From: Ardenticatenaceae bacterium
Lineage (GTDB): Bacteria; Chloroflexota; Anaerolineae; Promineifilales; Promineifilaceae
Direction of reading: 5' to 3'
Length of the DNA stretch: 64,000 nucleotides
NCBI GenBank assembly: GCA_020634315.1
Contig: JACKBV010000002.1
Location: 1-64,000, forward strand
Each line of letters opens with the position of its first letter. Position 1 is the stretch's first letter. The position numbers and the translations under genes were made by a program. Below the pieces are notes generated by a model that saw only the letters and a program-made list of their open reading frames with translations, was not told where the DNA came from and did no database searches. This document shows positions 1-8,481 of this stretch, in pieces.

Positions 1-410
1 AACGCAAACAAACTGGCAAGCGAATAGTGACCCGACCGGAATGGCCGTTGACCCCGGAACCGGGCATACGGCCAAAGCTTTGCATTAGATAACAGTGCCA
101 CAAAGCGTACAAAGTAAGAAAGTAAAAGCCGCACCACACGAAAACGCAACATTGTGCGTGGTGCAGCTTCAATCATGTGTAACCAAAGGACTGGCCATCC
201 AACCACCACAGTGTATTGAACCATGACCAACAAGTAAATACCTGACTTGATGGCAGAAGTAGCAAGGAAACCAAGGTGATCAGGAAATTCAAACTTGATA
301 ACTACCCAAAGTGACAAGATGGCACCAACCAGGTACAGAGAAATTTGTACCAAAGGATAAGCCTTATCAAAGGCATCTCCAAAGCGAAGTTTTCGGCGCG
401 TTCGTGTCAT
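1..410 (-). CDS. Unknown membrane protein, N-terminal part, runs off the window start
   Basis: An ATG at 410 opens a minus-strand frame that reaches base 1 without a stop, giving the first 136 residues of a protein continuing outside the window. The start MTRTRRKLRFGDAF is basic. Two hydrophobic segments follow, about residues 20-38 (QISLYLVGAILSLWVV) and 58-76 (IYLLVMVQYTVVVGW), and then an Arg-rich stretch, RFRVVRLLLSYFVRF, so it is probably a polytopic inner-membrane protein. I recognise no family. It is the next gene downstream of gyrB on the same strand, but 156 bases of palindromic iterons separate the two, which suggests its own promoter. The uninterrupted frame and plausible membrane topology support it being real. 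Confidence 0.65.
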   Translation of the reverse strand, partial: MTRTRRKLRFGDAFDKAYPLVQISLYLVGAILSLWVVIKFEFPDHLGFLATSAIKSGIYLLVMVQYTVVVGWPVLWLHMIEAAPRTMLRFRVVRLLLSYFVRFVALLSNAKLWPYARFRGQRPFRSGHYSLASLFA

Positions 411-430
411 CTGATAACCAATTTTAGGGC

Positions 431-549
431 AGTCTCAATTTGAGTGAAACAGAGATTTAGGACAGTCTCAATTTGAGTGAAATAGCAGTCTCAAATTGAA
501 TGAAACCCAATCTCAATTTGAATGAAACGAGTCTCAAATTGAGTGAAAT
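431..549. repeat. Five palindromic iterons CTCAA-N-TTGAG
   Basis: Five copies of an about 18-base unit, GTCTCAAWTTGARTGAAA, begin at about 432, 465, 488, 510 and 531. The core CTCAA-N-TTGAG is an odd-length perfect palindrome in copies 1, 2 and 5; copies 3 and 4 have TTGAA instead of TTGAG. Every unit is followed by TGAAA. The last four units are 21-23 bases apart, about two helical turns. They fill the gap between the end of gyrB and the start of the membrane gene at 410, so they could be an operator array for that gene or a decayed minisatellite. Confidence 0.8.
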
Positions 550-566
550 CCTACAAATCTACGACA

Positions 567-2495
567 CTAAATATCCAGGTTACGCACCTCACCGGAATGC
601 GTCATAATAAACCGCTTACGCGGTGCCACTTCAATCCCCATCAACATGTCAAACGTGCGATCCGCCACCAGCGCATCCTCCACCGTCACTTGCAGCAGCG
701 TGCGCATCGCCGGGTCCATCGTCGTCTCCCACAACTGCTGCGCATTCATCTCGCCCAAACCCTTATACCGTTGGATGCCCACTTTTTTGCCCTCCAACGA
801 TTTCAGCAGTTCGGCTTGCTGCGCTTCAGTATAGGTGTAATGAATCTCCTTGCCCTGCTTCACCGCATAGAGCGGGGGCTGTGCAATGTAAAGATGTCCC
901 AACTCAATCAACTGCGGCATGTAGCGGAAGAAGAACGTGAGCAGCAGCGTGCGAATATGGCTGCCGTCCACATCGGCGTCGGTCATGATGATGATACGGC
1001 CGTATCGCAAATTGCCCATATCCATCGACTCACCAATGCCAATACCCAACGCCGAAATCAGCGCCTTCACCTCATTATTCGCCAAAATCTTGTCCAGGCG
1101 TGCCCGCTCCGTATTCAAAATCTTACCGCGCAGCGGCAAAATCGCTTGAAAATGACGGTCGCGCCCTTGTTTAGCCGTACCACCCGCCGAATCACCCTCA
1201 ACAATGTATAGTTCGCACTTCGCTGGCTCCTTTTCCGAGCAGTCAGCCAGCTTACCGGGCAGCGTCAGGCTGTCCAAAGCACTCTTGCGCATCACCAGGT
1301 CACGCGCTTTACGCGCGGCGTCACGCGCACGCGAGGAAGTAAGGCAGCGCTCAATGATTTTCTTCGCTTCACGCGGATTTTCTTCAAGGAACATAGCCAG
1401 CGCATCAGCAGTAACGGCGGCCACAATGCCCGCCACTTCCGCATTCATCAGCTTCACCTTGGTCTGGCTTTCAAATTGGGGATCGGGATGCTTCACACTG
1501 ACAACGGCCGTTACCCCTTCCCGCGTGTCATCACTGGAGAAATTCTTATCCTTCTCCTTGAGCAAATTGTTATCACGCGCATATTTGTTAATGACACGCG
1601 TCAGCGCCGTGCGCACGCCGGTCAAATGCGTGCCGCCATCAGGCGTGTGAATCGTGTTGGCAAAGGCATATTCAGAAATGGCAATACCTTCCGTATACTG
1701 CACAGCCACTTCAGCATTGATGCCATCTACCTCTTTGTTCGCGTATACCGGCTCGTGCAAAGGCTTGCGGTTACGATTCAGGTAACGGACAAAAGATTTC
1801 ACGCCCCCTTCAAAATAGAAGCTCATTTCGCGGGGAGATGTGGAGCGCTCATCGCGTAATTTCAAAAAGACGCCACTCGTCACAAAAGCCATTTCGCGGA
1901 AACGGTTCGCCAATGTCTCAAAGCGATACACGCCATCTTCCTTAAAAATGGTGTCATCAAACTTAAAGTGCGTCGTCGTGCCCGTCAATTCGCCCCGCTT
2001 TAAGCGAGCAATCTGGGCGACCGGCGCTTGTGGAACACCGCGCTCATATCGTTGGAACCAGACGCCGCCATCACGGCGCACCGTCACTTCCATCCATTCC
2101 GACAGCGCATTAACGGCCGCGGCGCCTACACCATGCAAACCGCCGGACACTTTATAAGCCGCATTGTCAAACTTACCGCCAGAGTGCAATGAGGTATGCA
2201 CCAATTCCAGCGCCGATATTTTTTCTTCCGGGTGCTCGGCAACGGGGATGCCAATGCCATTGTCCGTAACCGACACGCTGGAATCTGGATGAATCACGAC
2301 TTCAATCCGGTCACAGCGCCCAGCCAGGGCTTCGTCAATCGAGTTGTCTACAATTTCGTAGACCAGGTGATGCAGCGCCTTAACGTCGGTTCCACCCACA
2401 TACATACCGGGACGCCGCCGCACAGCTTCCAACCCCTTGAGAACTTGAATGCTACTGGCATCGTATGCCGCTTCTGCTGCCGATTTTTTTGCCAT
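567..2495 (-). CDS. gyrB: DNA gyrase subunit B
   Basis: A 642-residue type IIA topoisomerase ATPase subunit, which with GyrA introduces negative supercoils in the cytoplasm. The N-terminal GHKL ATPase domain is seen in RRPGMYVGG and EIVDNSIDEALAG (catalytic Glu and Mg-binding Asn) and in the GGLHGVGAAAVNALS lid motif. The TOPRIM domain shows VEGDSAGGTAKQGR at about 430 and DADVDGSHIRTLLL at about 505. The C-terminus has the usual QRYKGLGEMN and ends RNLDI. The length matches the short GyrB class. The start is supported by AGGAG shortly before the ATG. ParE is the alternative paralogue, but the overall sequence reads as GyrB. No gyrA neighbour lies in the window. Confidence 0.95.
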   Translation of the reverse strand: MAKKSAAEAAYDASSIQVLKGLEAVRRRPGMYVGGTDVKALHHLVYEIVDNSIDEALAGRCDRIEVVIHPDSSVSVTDNGIGIPVAEHPEEKISALELVHTSLHSGGKFDNAAYKVSGGLHGVGAAAVNALSEWMEVTVRRDGGVWFQRYERGVPQAPVAQIARLKRGELTGTTTHFKFDDTIFKEDGVYRFETLANRFREMAFVTSGVFLKLRDERSTSPREMSFYFEGGVKSFVRYLNRNRKPLHEPVYANKEVDGINAEVAVQYTEGIAISEYAFANTIHTPDGGTHLTGVRTALTRVINKYARDNNLLKEKDKNFSSDDTREGVTAVVSVKHPDPQFESQTKVKLMNAEVAGIVAAVTADALAMFLEENPREAKKIIERCLTSSRARDAARKARDLVMRKSALDSLTLPGKLADCSEKEPAKCELYIVEGDSAGGTAKQGRDRHFQAILPLRGKILNTERARLDKILANNEVKALISALGIGIGESMDMGNLRYGRIIIMTDADVDGSHIRTLLLTFFFRYMPQLIELGHLYIAQPPLYAVKQGKEIHYTYTEAQQAELLKSLEGKKVGIQRYKGLGEMNAQQLWETTMDPAMRTLLQVTVEDALVADRTFDMLMGIEVAPRKRFIMTHSGEVRNLDI

Positions 2496-2587
2496 CTATC
2501 TCTCCTGAAAACTGGAACACAGCACTATATCGAAAAAAGTTGTGCTATTCGTGTCTCCACGTTTGATTTACCGATTACTGTTTACCA

Positions 2588-3538
2588 TTACTGCGGCCGC
2601 ACAACGGCCGTTACCCGATCCCGATAGTAAATAAAGGTAGCGGCGATCAGGGATGTGCTAATAAAAGCATGTGCCAAAATACTGATGAAGGTAATCCAAC
2701 TGCCATCCTCCATCAGCACCAAAAACTGGTCAAGCACACCGCCAATGATGACAACGGCGAGAATAAGCCCCATCGCCGTTTGCCCATGATAACGAATCAG
2801 TTGGAGGCTGGTCAGCAGGGCTTGTACAGGGGAACGGCCGTAAACGACCAAACCCTGGGGCACAAAGTAACAAGCCAACACCACCCAAACCACCAACAGC
2901 GGCCCTATCAATAACACCAACAACCCAATTGACGCGCTGAGCAAAGACACAACCATACTCAACAGCGCCAGCGGGATGTAAAGCAACATCATGAAAAATA
3001 TGAAAACCAGCGCCACACCTATCAGCCGCAGCCAGACAAACAGGATGCGGCCGGCCATCTGCCCGGCGGGCATGCCAGGAGCCGTTTTATCTGTCTGGAT
3101 GGTGCGGGCGATCAGGGTGAGGTAAACGGCCGTTAACAACAACCCCACCACACTCAACAACAAAAACAAGCCACTCATCGTCCATATGCTGTCCAGTTCC
3201 CACACCAATGGCGTCAGCGGCGTCATTTCCGGCGACGCCCCAGCCATCAACACCGGCACGCCAAAAAGCGGCACACTCAAACTTGTAAACAAATTTGTGC
3301 GCGGAGCCAGCAGCATCAACTGCTCACCCATCGCCGCCATCGCTCCCTCTTGCTGCCACAATCCTGCCATCTGTTCCAACAGCAGACGTAAACTTAAACG
3401 TGGGCCTAACCAGAGAAAACTATCTAAAAAAACGGGGATGAGAATGAGCCAAAAATGCTTTGTCGCCAGATCAAACCCGGCGGCAATGGTTGCAAATACA
3501 CCGGGAGCATACGCTTGTTGTTTCTTGTTTTGCATCAT
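2588..3538 (-). CDS. Polytopic membrane protein of unknown function
   Basis: 316 residues with about five or six strongly hydrophobic segments, at roughly 28-48, 85-105, 122-145, 165-195, 200-230 and 255-290. Charged residues are few and loops short, with no recognised catalytic or transport motif. The general look is of DUF-type integral membrane proteins with repeated TM pairs. It lies 92 bases upstream of gyrB on the same strand and may be cotranscribed, but nothing links the functions. The start could be either of two adjacent ATG codons (MMQNKKQQ); there is no strong ribosome binding site. The very C-terminus, VTAVVRP, is encoded across an ACGGCCGT palindrome. Confidence 0.7.
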   Translation of the reverse strand: MMQNKKQQAYAPGVFATIAAGFDLATKHFWLILIPVFLDSFLWLGPRLSLRLLLEQMAGLWQQEGAMAAMGEQLMLLAPRTNLFTSLSVPLFGVPVLMAGASPEMTPLTPLVWELDSIWTMSGLFLLLSVVGLLLTAVYLTLIARTIQTDKTAPGMPAGQMAGRILFVWLRLIGVALVFIFFMMLLYIPLALLSMVVSLLSASIGLLVLLIGPLLVVWVVLACYFVPQGLVVYGRSPVQALLTSLQLIRYHGQTAMGLILAVVIIGGVLDQFLVLMEDGSWITFISILAHAFISTSLIAATFIYYRDRVTAVVRPQ

Positions 3539-3821
3539 AGTTAAAATCGCCTAATTTTATCACAAACGTTCTAAGCCAGCGAACAATCCCCAAAGCGCTC
3601 ATCTGCTGAACCGCAGCCCGGCTTTGCGTCGCCAGCAGGCTCGCCAACGCCCTGTTTTTTCACTTTTCCCTACGATTCCCTGACGATTGACCCCGTTTTG
3701 CCACCCAAAATTCCATTTGTGATAAAATCATGGCACGCAAGTCCATATTAAGGTTTCAACAGCTTGCTTTGCAACGGCTAACTCTAGTTTAATATATCGT
3801 AACTATTCAACTTTTCTGGAA

Positions 3822-3863
3822 AGACATGTCAGGTTTTCCCCTCAGAATAAACCTGACATGTCT
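3822..3863. promoter_or_regulatory. 15-bp perfect inverted repeat upstream of moxR operon
   Basis: AGACATGTCAGGTTT (3822-3836) and its exact complement (3849-3863) flank a 12-base loop. There is no T-run, so it does not look like an intrinsic terminator. It sits about 160 bases before the MoxR start within a 484-base gene-free stretch (3539-4022). It could be an operator for a dimeric regulator, a leader hairpin or a dispersed palindromic repeat. Confidence 0.6.
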
Positions 3864-3890
3864 ACCTGAATAGATACAATATATCTACTA

Positions 3891-3960
3891 AAAATCGAGT
3901 TTTTGCTCAAAATGAGGATAATCTTGTAAACACAAGCAACCCAAAAACTCGGTTTCTTTT
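3891..3960. repeat. Imperfect inverted repeat in the moxR leader
   Basis: AAATCGAGTTTTTG near 3892 and CAAAAACTCGGTTT near 3942 are complementary except for one position and about 36 bases apart. The right arm shares ACTCGGTTTCT with the terminator at 55224-55257, so this looks like one of a family of mobile or terminator-like palindromes. Nothing else was recognised in 3539-4022 apart from a good ribosome binding site (AAGGAG) just before 4023. Confidence 0.5.
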
Positions 3961-4022
3961 GTGTGATGTCAACGCAAAAATGGTGACACACAGATAAAAT
4001 ATACTCAGTAAGGAGCGAATCA

Positions 4023-4973
4023 ATGACTGATGTACAGACAGTTGCTAACAAAATTGTCGAAAATGTTGAACAGGTCATGGTCGGCAAACGGCAAGCCGTT
4101 CAATTAACCGTACTCGGTTTACTTTGTCAGGGGCACATATTAATTGAAGATGTCCCCGGTGTGGGCAAGACCATGCTGGCGAAAGCCCTCTCAAAGTCTG
4201 TTGGCTGCCAATTTCAGCGCATCCAGTTCACGCCCGACATGCTCCCCAGTGATGTCACCGGCGTTTCGGTGTTTAACCAAAAGACGCTTGAATTTGAATT
4301 TCGCCCCGGCCCCATTCATGCCCAAATTGTGCTGGTTGATGAAATCAACCGCGCAACGCCGAAAACCCAATCGGCCATGCTCGAAGCGATGGAAGAACGG
4401 CAAGTCACCGTAGACGGCCGTACCTATCCTTTGGGGCCGCCCTTCATGGTCTTGGCAACACAAAACCCCATCGAATATGAAGGAACCTTCCCCCTACCAG
4501 AAGCACAACTCGACCGCTTCTTGCTGCGCATTCGGCTTGGCTATGCCAACCGCGCCGAAGAAATGGAAGTGCTAGACCGGCAGCAATTTGTCCATCCCAT
4601 CAACACACTGGAACAAAAAGTAACAGTCGATGAACTGCAAGCCGCACAGGAAGCGATCAAGAAAATCTACATCGACCAAAAAGTAAAAGAATACATCGTT
4701 GACCTGGTGCGCGAGACACGCGAACATCCCGATGTCTATCTTGGCTCCAGTTCGCGCGGGGCACTCGCCCTGTACCGGCTGTGCCAGGCACGCGCCGCCC
4801 TCTTTGGCCGTGACTACATCCTGCCCGACGACGTAAAAGCACTGGCCGGGGCCGCCCTCGGCCATCGCATCATTGTTGGGCCAGCGGCACGCATCAAAGA
4901 TGTGCAGCCAGAAGAAATTGTGCAAGAAATTCTCAACCGGCTGCCGGTTCCCGGCGCACAGGTAAGAGGCTAA
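4023..4973 (+). CDS. MoxR-family AAA+ ATPase
   Basis: 316 residues, the usual length for MoxR ATPases, which act as chaperones that mature or assemble partner complexes, often together with DUF58 and VWA proteins. Walker A is EDVPGVGKTMLAKAL at about 40-54, Walker B is LVDEINRATPKTQ at about 104-116, and sensor 1 is LATQNPIEYEGTFPLPEAQ. The C-terminal lid contains SSRGALALYRLCQARA and DYILPDDVKALA, typical of the family. It heads a three-gene plus-strand operon with DUF58 and PDZ proteins; the DUF58 start is 6 bases past the stop. Start chosen for AAGGAG 8 bases before ATG. The substrate is unknown. Confidence 0.93.
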   Translation: MTDVQTVANKIVENVEQVMVGKRQAVQLTVLGLLCQGHILIEDVPGVGKTMLAKALSKSVGCQFQRIQFTPDMLPSDVTGVSVFNQKTLEFEFRPGPIHAQIVLVDEINRATPKTQSAMLEAMEERQVTVDGRTYPLGPPFMVLATQNPIEYEGTFPLPEAQLDRFLLRIRLGYANRAEEMEVLDRQQFVHPINTLEQKVTVDELQAAQEAIKKIYIDQKVKEYIVDLVRETREHPDVYLGSSSRGALALYRLCQARAALFGRDYILPDDVKALAGAALGHRIIVGPAARIKDVQPEEIVQEILNRLPVPGAQVRG

Positions 4974-4979
4974 CACACC

Positions 4980-6269
4980 ATGAGACAGCGACGGACTGTT
5001 GTTTTCATTCTGGCGGTGCTGGCACTGTTGTCAGCACTGGTTACGGGACGCGCGCTGCTGTATAACCTGGCTTACCTGTTGGGGCTGCTGATCATCATTT
5101 CGTTTGTTTGGGCGTGGATGAACATGAACTCGGTGCGCTTTTCACGCACCACGCGCACATTTCGCACCCAGGTTGGGCGGCCACTAGAAGAGCGCTTTGT
5201 CATCCGTAACACGAGCTTCATCCCGACGTTATGGGTAGAAGTACGCGATTACTCTGGCCTGCCGGGACATTACCCCAGCCATGTCGTAAACACGTTGGGG
5301 CCAAAGGCGCAGTATAGCTGGCGCGTGACGACGATTTGCCAGGAACGCGGCCGTTATCAGCTTGGGCCGGTACGCCTGAGCACCAGCGATCCCTTTGGCC
5401 TTTTCCCCATGCAGCGACAGGATACACAAACGCGCAATGTGGTTGTGTATCCGATGACGGTAGACATCCATCGCTTTGCCCTGCCGGTTGGCATCTTGCC
5501 CGGCGGGGATGCACTGCGCCGCCGCACCCATTACATCACAACCAACGCCTCTGGCGTGCGCGATTATGTGCCGGGCGACAGCTTCAGCCGCATTCATTGG
5601 CGCAGCACGGCGCGGCGCAGTCGGCTCATCGTGAAAGAGTTTGAACTCGACCCGCTGGCGGACATCTGGGTCGTGCCGGATATGTCTATCTTTGGGCATG
5701 TATCACAGCGGACGGAAAAGCAGGCACCAGGGCTTGGTGATTTGCCGGGCTGGATACGCATGGACGACTTCAAATTACCGGCAAGCACGGAAGAGTACAC
5801 GGTGACGATTGCCGCCTCATTGGCGCAATACTTCTTGCGCAACAATCGCGCTGTTGGCATGTTGGCTTATGGGCAGTCGAACGAGGTTGTGCAGCCAGAC
5901 CGCAGTGAACGCCAGCTTAACCGCATTTTGGAGACGTTGGCCGTACTGCGTGCCGAGGGACAGGTGCCCTTGCAAAACATGATCAATGCCGAAGTGCATT
6001 TGTTCCCACGAGGGACAACGTTGATTGTGGTGACGCCAACGACGCGCGAGGAGTGGGCGACGGCTGCGCGGCAGTTAGCGCGGCGCGGGCTGCGTATCGT
6101 GACGGTGTTGGTCAACCCGGAATCATTTGGCAGTACGCAATCGGCTATTGGTCTGGCGAGTTTATTGCAAGCAAATAATATGGTATCGTACCAGATAAAT
6201 AATGGCGATAACCTGACAGAAGCATTGAGTCGGGGTCGGACACAAGCAGGCTATTTCACGTTTAGCTGA
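4980..6269 (+). CDS. DUF58 domain protein, membrane anchored
   Basis: 429 residues. Two hydrophobic segments at the N-terminus (about 8-24 and 30-46) should anchor it in the membrane. The rest includes the DUF58 signature, seen as VRDYVPGDSFSRIHWRSTAR followed by LIVKEFELDP at about 200-226. DUF58 proteins are the standard genetic partner of MoxR ATPases and resemble a von Willebrand A fold; the biochemical role is not established. It follows moxR by 6 bases and its stop is 1 base before the PDZ gene, so the three genes are almost certainly cotranscribed and probably translationally coupled. Confidence 0.9.
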   Translation: MRQRRTVVFILAVLALLSALVTGRALLYNLAYLLGLLIIISFVWAWMNMNSVRFSRTTRTFRTQVGRPLEERFVIRNTSFIPTLWVEVRDYSGLPGHYPSHVVNTLGPKAQYSWRVTTICQERGRYQLGPVRLSTSDPFGLFPMQRQDTQTRNVVVYPMTVDIHRFALPVGILPGGDALRRRTHYITTNASGVRDYVPGDSFSRIHWRSTARRSRLIVKEFELDPLADIWVVPDMSIFGHVSQRTEKQAPGLGDLPGWIRMDDFKLPASTEEYTVTIAASLAQYFLRNNRAVGMLAYGQSNEVVQPDRSERQLNRILETLAVLRAEGQVPLQNMINAEVHLFPRGTTLIVVTPTTREEWATAARQLARRGLRIVTVLVNPESFGSTQSAIGLASLLQANNMVSYQINNGDNLTEALSRGRTQAGYFTFS

Positions 6270-6270
6270 G

Positions 6271-6990
6271 ATGAATCAAAACCAACCGCGCACGATTTCT
6301 CTTATTTTGATTGCCGTTGTCCTGGTATGTGGCGGCAGTATTGCCACGGCCGTTTTCGTTTACAACCAGCTCAAGGTCAACACAGTCGCCGCGCCCGCCT
6401 TAATAACGCCTGAACAAGAGGCCAGCGAACAAGGCTTGCTGGTGACAGGCGTTGTGCCAGACAGCATGGCCGCGCAAGCGGGGCTGCGGCGCGGCGACAT
6501 CTTGCTGCAAGCGGGCGAAACGGTTTTGGAAAGCACGCGCACTTTGCAGCAGTTGGTGTGGACGTTAGACGCGGGGGATGCCATTCAGTTTACGGTGCTG
6601 CGTGGAGGGGAAACGGCCGTTATCCCTGTCACCCTCGCCGATGCCCTGCCCCGCCTCGGTATAGAACTGCTCGATCCGGGTCTGCCAACAGAGTTCACCG
6701 CCGACACCGTGCCCACGGTAAACGACGGCAAGCCAACCATTGCGCGTGTCGTGCCGGACACGCCAGCAGCAACGGCCGAATTGGCGGCGGGCGACATCAT
6801 CGCGGTCGTTAATGATCAGGTTGTCTTCACCAGCGAGGATTTGCTCACCGTTATGGCAGACAAACGCCCCGGCGACACGCTCACGTTCATGCTGCGCCGC
6901 GGCGAAGAGACGCTCATTCGCAGCATCACGCTTGGCACACACCCGGATGACCCGGAAAAGGGTTATTTGGGAATCGAATTGGGACCATAA
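6271..6990 (+). CDS. Membrane-anchored protein with two tandem PDZ domains
   Basis: 239 residues. One N-terminal transmembrane helix (about 8-30, ISLILIAVVLVCGGSI) is followed by two PDZ domains: about 45-125 with VVPDSMAAQAGLRRGDILLQ, and about 150-235 with VVPDTPAATAELAAGDIIAVV. No protease domain is present, so it is an adaptor-like extracytoplasmic PDZ protein rather than an HtrA or RseP enzyme. It is the last gene of the MoxR-DUF58 operon, starting 1 base after the DUF58 stop, and probably recruits or presents peptides to the complex that MoxR matures. That last point is inference from position. A strong hairpin terminator follows. Confidence 0.85.
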   Translation: MNQNQPRTISLILIAVVLVCGGSIATAVFVYNQLKVNTVAAPALITPEQEASEQGLLVTGVVPDSMAAQAGLRRGDILLQAGETVLESTRTLQQLVWTLDAGDAIQFTVLRGGETAVIPVTLADALPRLGIELLDPGLPTEFTADTVPTVNDGKPTIARVVPDTPAATAELAAGDIIAVVNDQVVFTSEDLLTVMADKRPGDTLTFMLRRGEETLIRSITLGTHPDDPEKGYLGIELGP

Positions 6991-6995
6991 AAGAT

Positions 6996-7027
6996 AGAAC
7001 CCCGGTTTTCGCAAAAACCGGGGTTCT
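6996..7027. terminator. Bidirectional intrinsic terminator
   Basis: A 14-bp perfect stem (AGAACCCCGGTTTT with its complement) around a 4-base loop lies between the convergent PDZ gene and miaB. The arms carry A- and T-runs, so it can terminate in both directions. Confidence 0.8.
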
Positions 7028-7031
7028 GTCT

Positions 7032-8411
7032 TTACATCATCCCCAGCGGGATGCTGATTGGTTCGTCTGTGGGTGTGTCAACGGCCGTTCCCGACAAACT
7101 CCACGCCCCCGCATGACTGATCTTCACCTGCACCAGTTCACCACGCAGCGGACGCGGATCATCAAAAAAGACCAGTTTATTGTGTGGCGTGCGTCCACGC
7201 CATTTGCCCTTGTGCTTATCTTCCACCAGCACTTCCACCGTTTCGCCAAGCCACCGCTGCATCTTCTCCAGCGAAACTTGCTCATTCAGCGCCTCAATCA
7301 GGTGAAAACGGCGGCGCTTTTCCGCATCCGACACATCATCCGCCATGCGGCGGGCGCTGACCGTGCCAGGGCGCGGGCTGTAACGTGCCAGATGCGTCTT
7401 GTCCAGGCGCAAATCGGCTAGCACATCATAAGTTTGCTGGAACTGCGCTTCCGTCTCGCCAGGAAAGCCAACGATGATGTCTGTATGGATGGCGGCATCC
7501 GGAATAATGGCGCGGATGCGCTGCACCAGGTCGCGGTATTGCTGCTGCGTATACCCGCGCTTCATATTCACCAGCACATCATCATCCCCAGCCTGAATCG
7601 GCACTTCGATTTGCGGCATCACTTTGGGCAAATCGCGCACGGCGTAGAGAATTTTGTCGGTCATGTAGCTGGGGTGGCTGGTGAGGAAGCGAATCCGCGC
7701 CAAACCTTCGATGTCATTGATGACGCGCAGTAAATCCGCTAAATCGGGGCCATCAGCGGCGTCCCCGCCCATATCATAGCCATAGCGGTCAACAATTTGA
7801 CCTAACAACACCACTTCTTTCACGCCTTGTGCGACCAGTGAACGGACTTCGGCGGCAATTTCGCCGACGGGGCGGCTGCGCTCGATGCCGCGCTTTTGCG
7901 GAATGATGCAAAAGGCGCAGGCGTGCGAACAGCCATAAACAATGGCAACGGGGGCTGAGATGAGTTTGCCGCGTTGGTGTGATGGCAAAATGACTTCTTC
8001 GTCCTGGAAGGCGTGACGTTGAGCGGTAACGGCCGTTTCATATCCCAGCACATCCTCTTGCGTCAAATGCGCCACCAGCGGCAAGCCATCAGTAGACGGC
8101 TCCATGAACACATCCACAAATGGGAAACGCTTCTGTAACGACTCATTGCCCCGCACGCCAACGACACAGCCCATCACGGCAATGGTCATATCTGGGCGAT
8201 CCGCTTTCAAATGCACCAGATTTTGCAGCTTGCCATACGCCTTATCTTCCGACTGTTGGCGCACAGTACAGGTTTGCAGCACCACCACATCCGCCTCTTC
8301 CATTTGCGATGTAGCGCGATACCCTAATTTTTCCAACTCTGTCGCCACGCGACGCGCATCAGCATAATTCATCTGACAGCCGGTGATCCAGAAATTGTAC
8401 GTTTTTGTCAT
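7032..8411 (-). CDS. miaB: tRNA-2-methylthio-N6-dimethylallyladenosine synthase MiaB
   Basis: 459 residues. This radical SAM methylthiotransferase adds a methylthio group to isopentenyladenosine 37 of tRNAs that read UNN codons. The N-terminal UPF0004 domain carries the three auxiliary-cluster cysteines in TGCQMN, QTCTVR and VMGCVVG. The radical SAM domain has the CxxxCxxC motif in GCSHACAFCIIPQKRG at about 163-178. A C-terminal TRAM domain follows, with VEVLVEDKHKGKWRGRT and KLVFFDD. MiaB rather than MtaB or RimO is favoured by NYADARRVATELEKLGY and the overall length, but paralogue assignment by eye carries some risk. It starts ATG after AAGGA with short spacing, and ends against the bidirectional terminator. 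Confidence 0.9.
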   Translation of the reverse strand: MTKTYNFWITGCQMNYADARRVATELEKLGYRATSQMEEADVVVLQTCTVRQQSEDKAYGKLQNLVHLKADRPDMTIAVMGCVVGVRGNESLQKRFPFVDVFMEPSTDGLPLVAHLTQEDVLGYETAVTAQRHAFQDEEVILPSHQRGKLISAPVAIVYGCSHACAFCIIPQKRGIERSRPVGEIAAEVRSLVAQGVKEVVLLGQIVDRYGYDMGGDAADGPDLADLLRVINDIEGLARIRFLTSHPSYMTDKILYAVRDLPKVMPQIEVPIQAGDDDVLVNMKRGYTQQQYRDLVQRIRAIIPDAAIHTDIIVGFPGETEAQFQQTYDVLADLRLDKTHLARYSPRPGTVSARRMADDVSDAEKRRRFHLIEALNEQVSLEKMQRWLGETVEVLVEDKHKGKWRGRTPHNKLVFFDDPRPLRGELVQVKISHAGAWSLSGTAVDTPTDEPISIPLGMM

Positions 8412-8481
8412 AGTTCCTTACACGGTAATCAGTGCTCAGTAATCGGCGGCCCCCCACCGATTACCACTTACTGTTTACTGA

